A stretch of 16,857 nt of DNA from an uncultured Acidimicrobiales bacterium (lineage in GTDB: Bacteria > Actinomycetota > Acidimicrobiia > Acidimicrobiales > Aldehydirespiratoraceae), in contig CALKOE010000463.1 in NCBI GenBank assembly GCA_938091985.1, forward strand, positions 1-16,857, given 5' to 3'. A program made the position numbers and the translations under genes. Under the pieces are notes generated by a model. The model ran no database searches. It was not told where the DNA came from and saw only the letters and a program-made list of their open reading frames with translations. Below, one piece after another: positions 13,641-16,857 of the stretch; positions within the stretch are counted from its first letter, which is position 1, and every line of letters begins with the position of its first letter.

Positions 13641-14660
13641 ATGAGGTCAACACTTCCCCCACCGCCACAGCGCCCGATCCCGGCCGAAAGCCGATTGTCA
13701 ACACTCCCCCCGCCACCGCCGCGGACAGGTGCCGATCGGCGCCCGGTCCGGTGGCGGCTGGTGAGGTGGGTCCATATCGTCGGCCTGCTGATCGCCATCG
13801 CGGCCGGCATCTACTTCGGACTCGAGGGAGCGGGGGCGATTCTGGCGCTCTTCATCATCGTGGTCCCGCTCGAGAAGCTCTTCCGACGTCACGACCAGAA
13901 GATCCGCCGGCCCGGCCTCCGGACTGACCTGACCTACGCCATGGTTTCGCCGGTTCTCAACGTTGCGCAGGTGATCGTCGGCGTCGGCATCGCCTTGCTG
14001 ATCCTCCCGCTCTGGGTCCCGATGTTGCTGCTGCGACCATTGGTGATGGGGCAACCCACATGGGTCATGGCCGTCGAGAGCGTGATCCTGCTCGACATCC
14101 TCATCTACTGGACGCACAAGCTCAGCCACGAAGTCGGCTTCTTCTGGCGCTTCCATTCGATCCATCACTCGAGTGAGCGCATGGACTGGATCTCGGGCAT
14201 CCGGGTCCACCCGTTCGACGGGATCATCATCGCTGTCCCCGCAGTGATGCTCGTGGCGGCCGGCTTCCAACTCGAGGTCGTGGGTGCCGCCGCGGTCATC
14301 CAGACGATCCTCGGACTCTTCGCCCACGCCAACGTGCGGTGGCGGCTGCGTCCGCTGCACCGAATCGTGATGACACCCGAGTTTCACCACTGGCACCACT
14401 CGAACACGCCCGAGTCGATCCACTCGAACTACTCGGTGTTTCTCCCACTTTGGGACATGATCTGGGGGACGTATTACATGCCCGCCGACAGGCGGCCGCA
14501 GGTCTACGGCAACGGCGAGAACACGCCGCCGAGCGTGCCCGGCCAGCTGCTGGCACCCTTCCGCAAGCCGCTGCGCGACCGCTATCCGTTCCCGCCGGCG
14601 TGGAGGGCCCGCCTGCTGCGGTTCGTCCCCTTCCGCCGTCGCCGGGCGCTGGCTTCCTAG
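13641..14660 (+). CDS. Sterol desaturase / fatty acid hydroxylase family membrane protein
   Basis: The 339-residue integral membrane di-iron enzyme belongs to the family that hydroxylates or desaturates sterols, carotenoids and lipids with O2. The three histidine boxes are complete: H159-K-L-S-H163, H172-S-I-H175-H176 and H249-x-x-H252-H253. His229 lies between them. Hydrophobic segments are at about 43-77, 101-135, 140-158, 194-208 and 211-228. The N-terminal 40 residues hold two Pro-runs (PPPP, PPPPP) and are probably cytoplasmic. AGGAGG at 13631-13636 lies 4 nt before ATG 13641, the clearest Shine-Dalgarno in the window. The sigma-factor start follows after a single base, so this gene may belong to the same transcript. 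Substrate unknown. Confidence 0.94.
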   Translation: MRSTLPPPPQRPIPAESRLSTLPPPPPRTGADRRPVRWRLVRWVHIVGLLIAIAAGIYFGLEGAGAILALFIIVVPLEKLFRRHDQKIRRPGLRTDLTYAMVSPVLNVAQVIVGVGIALLILPLWVPMLLLRPLVMGQPTWVMAVESVILLDILIYWTHKLSHEVGFFWRFHSIHHSSERMDWISGIRVHPFDGIIIAVPAVMLVAAGFQLEVVGAAAVIQTILGLFAHANVRWRLRPLHRIVMTPEFHHWHHSNTPESIHSNYSVFLPLWDMIWGTYYMPADRRPQVYGNGENTPPSVPGQLLAPFRKPLRDRYPFPPAWRARLLRFVPFRRRRALAS

Positions 14661-14663
14661 CAT
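14658..14663 (+). promoter_or_regulatory. Possible -10 box inside the start of the sigma factor gene
   Basis: TAGCAT overlaps the desaturase stop and the ATG at 14662. It is followed by 7 nt and an in-frame GTG at 14671. A leaderless start at that GTG would shorten the sigma factor by three residues and give the cassette its own promoter. The match may be chance. Confidence 0.25.
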
Positions 14664-15210
14664 GACGGCAGTGGCCACCGAACCCGCGGCTCCCGCCGCC
14701 GAAGATGCGCTGATCGTTCAGCGCATCGGCAACGGCGACCGGGCCGCGTTGGCGGAGCTCTACGAACGCCACGCCGGTTGGTTGACGACTCGGCTCCAGC
14801 GCCGCTGCGGCAATCGCGAGCTCGTCGACACGGCATTGCAGGACACCTTCCTCGCCGTGTGGAAGCAGGCCAACCGCTACGAACCGACCGGCGAGGTCGG
14901 CGCCTGGCTCTGGACGATCGCGATCCGTCGTCTCATCGACCAACTTCGCAAACGACCACCACCGGATCCGATGGCCGACGTGACCCCGCTCGCAGAGGTG
15001 ATCGTCCACGAGATCCCACTTGCCCTGGGACACACCGAACTGGGCGCGGCGTTCGCATCGCTCGACCCCGACCTCCAGGCGGTCATGGCTGCGACAGCCC
15101 TCGACGGCCTGACCAACAACGAAGCCGCAGCCCTGCTCGGCATCCCCACCGGCACCGTCAAGTCTCGGCTCTCACGAGCCCGACAGAATCTCCAGGAGCG
15201 CCTCCGATGA
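14662..15210 (+). CDS. ECF-type RNA polymerase sigma factor
   Basis: The 182-residue protein is a group IV (ECF) sigma factor. Region 2 covers about 28-98: LYERHAGWL, ALQDTFLAVWKQANRYEP (core-binding and -10 recognition) and WLWTIAIRRLIDQLRKR. Region 4 covers about 128-182, with helix-turn-helix LTNNEAAALLGIPTGTVKSRLSRARQNL contacting -35 DNA. The linker is short. ATG 14662 lies 1 nt after the desaturase stop; GTG 14671 is an alternative. Its TGA overlaps the next ATG (ATGA). The neighbour is a membrane protein without the HxxxCxxC zinc motif of common anti-sigma factors, so how this sigma factor is controlled is not obvious. Confidence 0.95.
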   Translation: MTAVATEPAAPAAEDALIVQRIGNGDRAALAELYERHAGWLTTRLQRRCGNRELVDTALQDTFLAVWKQANRYEPTGEVGAWLWTIAIRRLIDQLRKRPPPDPMADVTPLAEVIVHEIPLALGHTELGAAFASLDPDLQAVMAATALDGLTNNEAAALLGIPTGTVKSRLSRARQNLQERLR

Positions 15211-15989
15211 GCATGCACGAATTCGACGCCGCCATGACCCGAGCCGCAGGGCGACCCCGGTTCCTCGCCGGCCCCGGTGAAGAGGCCGACAGGTCCGCAC
15301 CCCGCCTCGCTGCCAATTTCGCCGCGATCGAAGCCGAGCTCGACGCGCCGAACCCTGGCCTGCTCGCTCGTGTCCTGGTTCGGCTCGGCGTGGGTGAAGG
15401 CACGGTCCCGCTGGTGACGGCCACGCCGGCGCTGCGCCGCTCGTTCGTCATCTCGGTGCTGGTCGCTGTGCTGTTCGCGCTCTCCGCCGCCACCAACAAC
15501 ACCGCCGCCGACGGCGCCGACCGGATCGTCGTGTTCCTGACGATGGCGCCGCTGATCCCGTTGGCTGGAGTGGCCCTCGCCTTCGGGCCGCGGGTCGATC
15601 CCACACACGAGGTGGCCCTCGCCGCACCGATCGACGGGTTCCGGCTGTTCCTCATCCGGGCGCTCACCGTTGTGGGCGCGAGCACGTTGACCCTGCTGAT
15701 CGCCTCGATGCTCGTACCGGCCGGTGGTGCGCACAGGATTGCCTGGTTGTTGCCGGCGCTGGCCGCGACGTCGGTCACGATGGCGCTCGCGACCCGCCTC
15801 GATCCGAGAATCGCCGCCGGTGCGGTCGCGGCAACGTGGATCACCATCGTCACGATCTCGGTGGCTGCGTCCGACGCTGCCGCTGCGTTCGGCGCCACGA
15901 TGCAGGTGCTGAGCCTGTTCGTCGCCGCTGCCGGCGCGGTCGGATTCGCCCAACGTCGGCGCCGCCTCGACACGATCTCCGACCGATGA
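15207..15989 (+). CDS. Six-helix membrane protein linked to sigma factor and ABC ATPase
   Basis: The 260-residue protein has about 79 soluble N-terminal residues followed by six hydrophobic segments at about 80-95, 107-126, 148-171, 178-196, 203-221 and 231-248. It ends in a basic tail (QRRRRLD). It lacks a zinc-finger anti-sigma motif. Position between an ECF sigma gene and an ABC ATPase, with ATGA overlaps on both sides, suggests two non-exclusive roles: membrane partner of the ATPase, or membrane-bound regulator whose N-terminal part holds the sigma factor. I do not recognise a named family. The only unusual soluble feature is the conserved-looking stretch LAANFAAIEAELD (34-46). Confidence 0.9.
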   Translation: MSMHEFDAAMTRAAGRPRFLAGPGEEADRSAPRLAANFAAIEAELDAPNPGLLARVLVRLGVGEGTVPLVTATPALRRSFVISVLVAVLFALSAATNNTAADGADRIVVFLTMAPLIPLAGVALAFGPRVDPTHEVALAAPIDGFRLFLIRALTVVGASTLTLLIASMLVPAGGAHRIAWLLPALAATSVTMALATRLDPRIAAGAVAATWITIVTISVAASDAAAAFGATMQVLSLFVAAAGAVGFAQRRRRLDTISDR

Positions 15990-16777
15990 ACGCGCCGACG
16001 ATCGCGCTCAACTCCATCCACCATCGCTACGGCTCAGCCGACGCGCTGGCCATCGACCGACTTGTCTTCGAGGCCGGATCCACCGCCGTGCTCGGCCCCA
16101 ACGGTTCGGGCAAGAGCACGCTGCTCCGACTGCTCGCAACCGTCGCCGAGCTCCAGACCGGATCGATCAGGGTCGATGCGCTCGATCCGACCGACCAGCT
16201 GGAGCGGGCAGCCATTCGGAGGCGGCTCGGCTACGTGGCCCAGCGCGACGGCCTGCCGCCGCGGATGAAAGTCGGCGCGTTCTGCGACTACGTCGGTGCG
16301 CTCAAGGAGATCGACTCGGCCCGTCTGCGCCGCCGGTGGACCACATGGGCGCTCGAACGGGTGGCCCTGTCGTCCGTGATCGATGACCGCATCGGCTCGA
16401 TGAGTGGCGGTATGCAGCGGCGGTTGTCGATCGCTCAGGCGTTGCTCGGGAGTCCGGATCTCCTGGTTCTCGACGAGCCTCTCGCCGGCCTCGATGCCGA
16501 ACAGCGCGCAGAGATCGGCAATCTCCTCGTGACGCTCTCGGAATCGACCACAGTCATCTGTGCGACCCACCACGCCGAGGAACTCGCCGGGCTCTGCCAC
16601 CGCGTCGTGGTCGTCGATGGCGGTCAGCCCATCTTCGTCGGGACACCCGCGACCCTGGCCGAGCGTGCCCAGGGCCGGGTCTGGGAGTCGACCGAACAGA
16701 CTGCGGGTGCCGTCTGCCGCGCCGTAGGCCCCGGCCGTTTCCGCTGCGTCGGCGAACACGTGGCGAGCCCTTTTTGA
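15986..16777 (+). CDS. ABC transporter ATP-binding protein
   Basis: The 263-residue ATPase has Walker A GPNGSGKST (37-45), a Q-loop in GYVAQRDGLPP, the signature MSGGMQRRLS (Ser140-Gly142), Walker B LLVLDEP (Asp163-Glu164) and switch His195 (ATHHAEEL). The VFVGTPATL-type and GRVWES segments after it are typical of exporter-type ATPases with a C-terminal extension. It should power a membrane partner, perhaps the upstream six-helix protein or a permease past the window edge. ATG 15986 overlaps the previous stop (ATGA). Relatives usually continue past the GRFRCVG stretch to a PTLEDxYLL-like ending. Here the protein stops at HVASPF, so the last 20-30 residues may be missing through a frameshift or genuine shortening. 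Confidence 0.95.
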   Translation: MNAPTIALNSIHHRYGSADALAIDRLVFEAGSTAVLGPNGSGKSTLLRLLATVAELQTGSIRVDALDPTDQLERAAIRRRLGYVAQRDGLPPRMKVGAFCDYVGALKEIDSARLRRRWTTWALERVALSSVIDDRIGSMSGGMQRRLSIAQALLGSPDLLVLDEPLAGLDAEQRAEIGNLLVTLSESTTVICATHHAEELAGLCHRVVVVDGGQPIFVGTPATLAERAQGRVWESTEQTAGAVCRAVGPGRFRCVGEHVASPF

Positions 16778-16857
16778 ATCGGCCAGATCGGGTGCGTTCC
16801 GAGCCTGCTTGAGTCGCTCGTATTCGCGTTCCACGCGTGCCGCAAGAATGTGTTGGC

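Noticed and set aside
13698-14678. 326-codon minus-strand frame opposite the desaturase
   Set aside because: It is His/Asp/Arg-rich antisense of a gene with three intact histidine boxes.
16034-16834. Minus-strand frame opposite the ABC ATPase
   Set aside because: Most of it is antisense to a clear ATPase. Only the part beyond 16777 might be coding, and this is noted as a finding rather than called.
1-16857. CRISPR array, insertion sequence, prophage or known defence cluster
   Set aside because: No regularly spaced repeats, transposase, integrase or defence-family motifs were seen in any frame.

Overview
The window is high-GC DNA (strong G/C preference at third codon positions) from an actinobacterium. 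The clearest pointer is a bacterial proteasome activator (Bpa/PafE, DUF2587), a family tied to actinobacterial 20S proteasomes. DUF2510+RDD, RhlG-like SDR, CAP+SLH and LinB-like genes would suit an Acidimicrobiia-type or related environmental lineage, but that placement is inference. Genes are packed tightly: many same-strand neighbours overlap by 1-11 nt, and all four tail-to-tail junctions are within 12 nt or overlap.

Layout. 1-1961 (+): C-terminus of an FKBP-type prolyl isomerase, a cytochrome P450, and a DUF2510/RDD membrane protein. 1958-3817 (-): the GTPase TypA/BipA, whose stop overlaps the RDD stop. 3864-4898 (+): a tiny putative lipoprotein, a 336-bp non-coding stretch with several small inverted repeats, then bpa. 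4911-5705 (-): RhlG-like short-chain dehydrogenase. 5774-6481 (+): dienelactone hydrolase with intact Cys123/Asp171/His202. 6483-6683 (-): a short, broken remnant of a methyltransferase-like gene, not annotated by any intact reading frame. 6673-7539 (-): LinB-like haloalkane dehalogenase. 7573-9487 (+): exonuclease III family nuclease, then a glycerophosphodiesterase lipoprotein. 9491-11767 (-): three-gene unit of TauD/TfdA dioxygenase, FCY1-like cytosine deaminase and a DUF7064/7065-like protein. 11858-13501 (+): secreted CAP-domain protein with three SLH-like repeats, followed by a cluster of three hairpins. 13641-16777 (+): sterol desaturase-type di-iron hydroxylase, sigma factor, six-helix membrane protein and ABC ATPase, joined by a 1-nt gap and two ATGA overlaps.

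How the genes fit together. Two cassettes look like functional units. One is dioxygenase-deaminase-DUF, plausibly acting on a small nitrogenous base or related metabolite. The other is sigma factor-membrane protein-ABC ATPase, plausibly a self-regulated transporter. The dehalogenase, dienelactone hydrolase and SDR sit close together and could all serve breakdown of (halo)organic compounds, but they are not one operon. Several genes have a TANNNT box 6-8 nt before the start codon, which suggests leaderless transcripts. The best candidates for something new are the dioxygenase/deaminase/DUF operon, the methyltransferase remnant with the palindrome at its end, and the three-hairpin cluster after the CAP gene. 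I did not find a clear new defence or mobile system.
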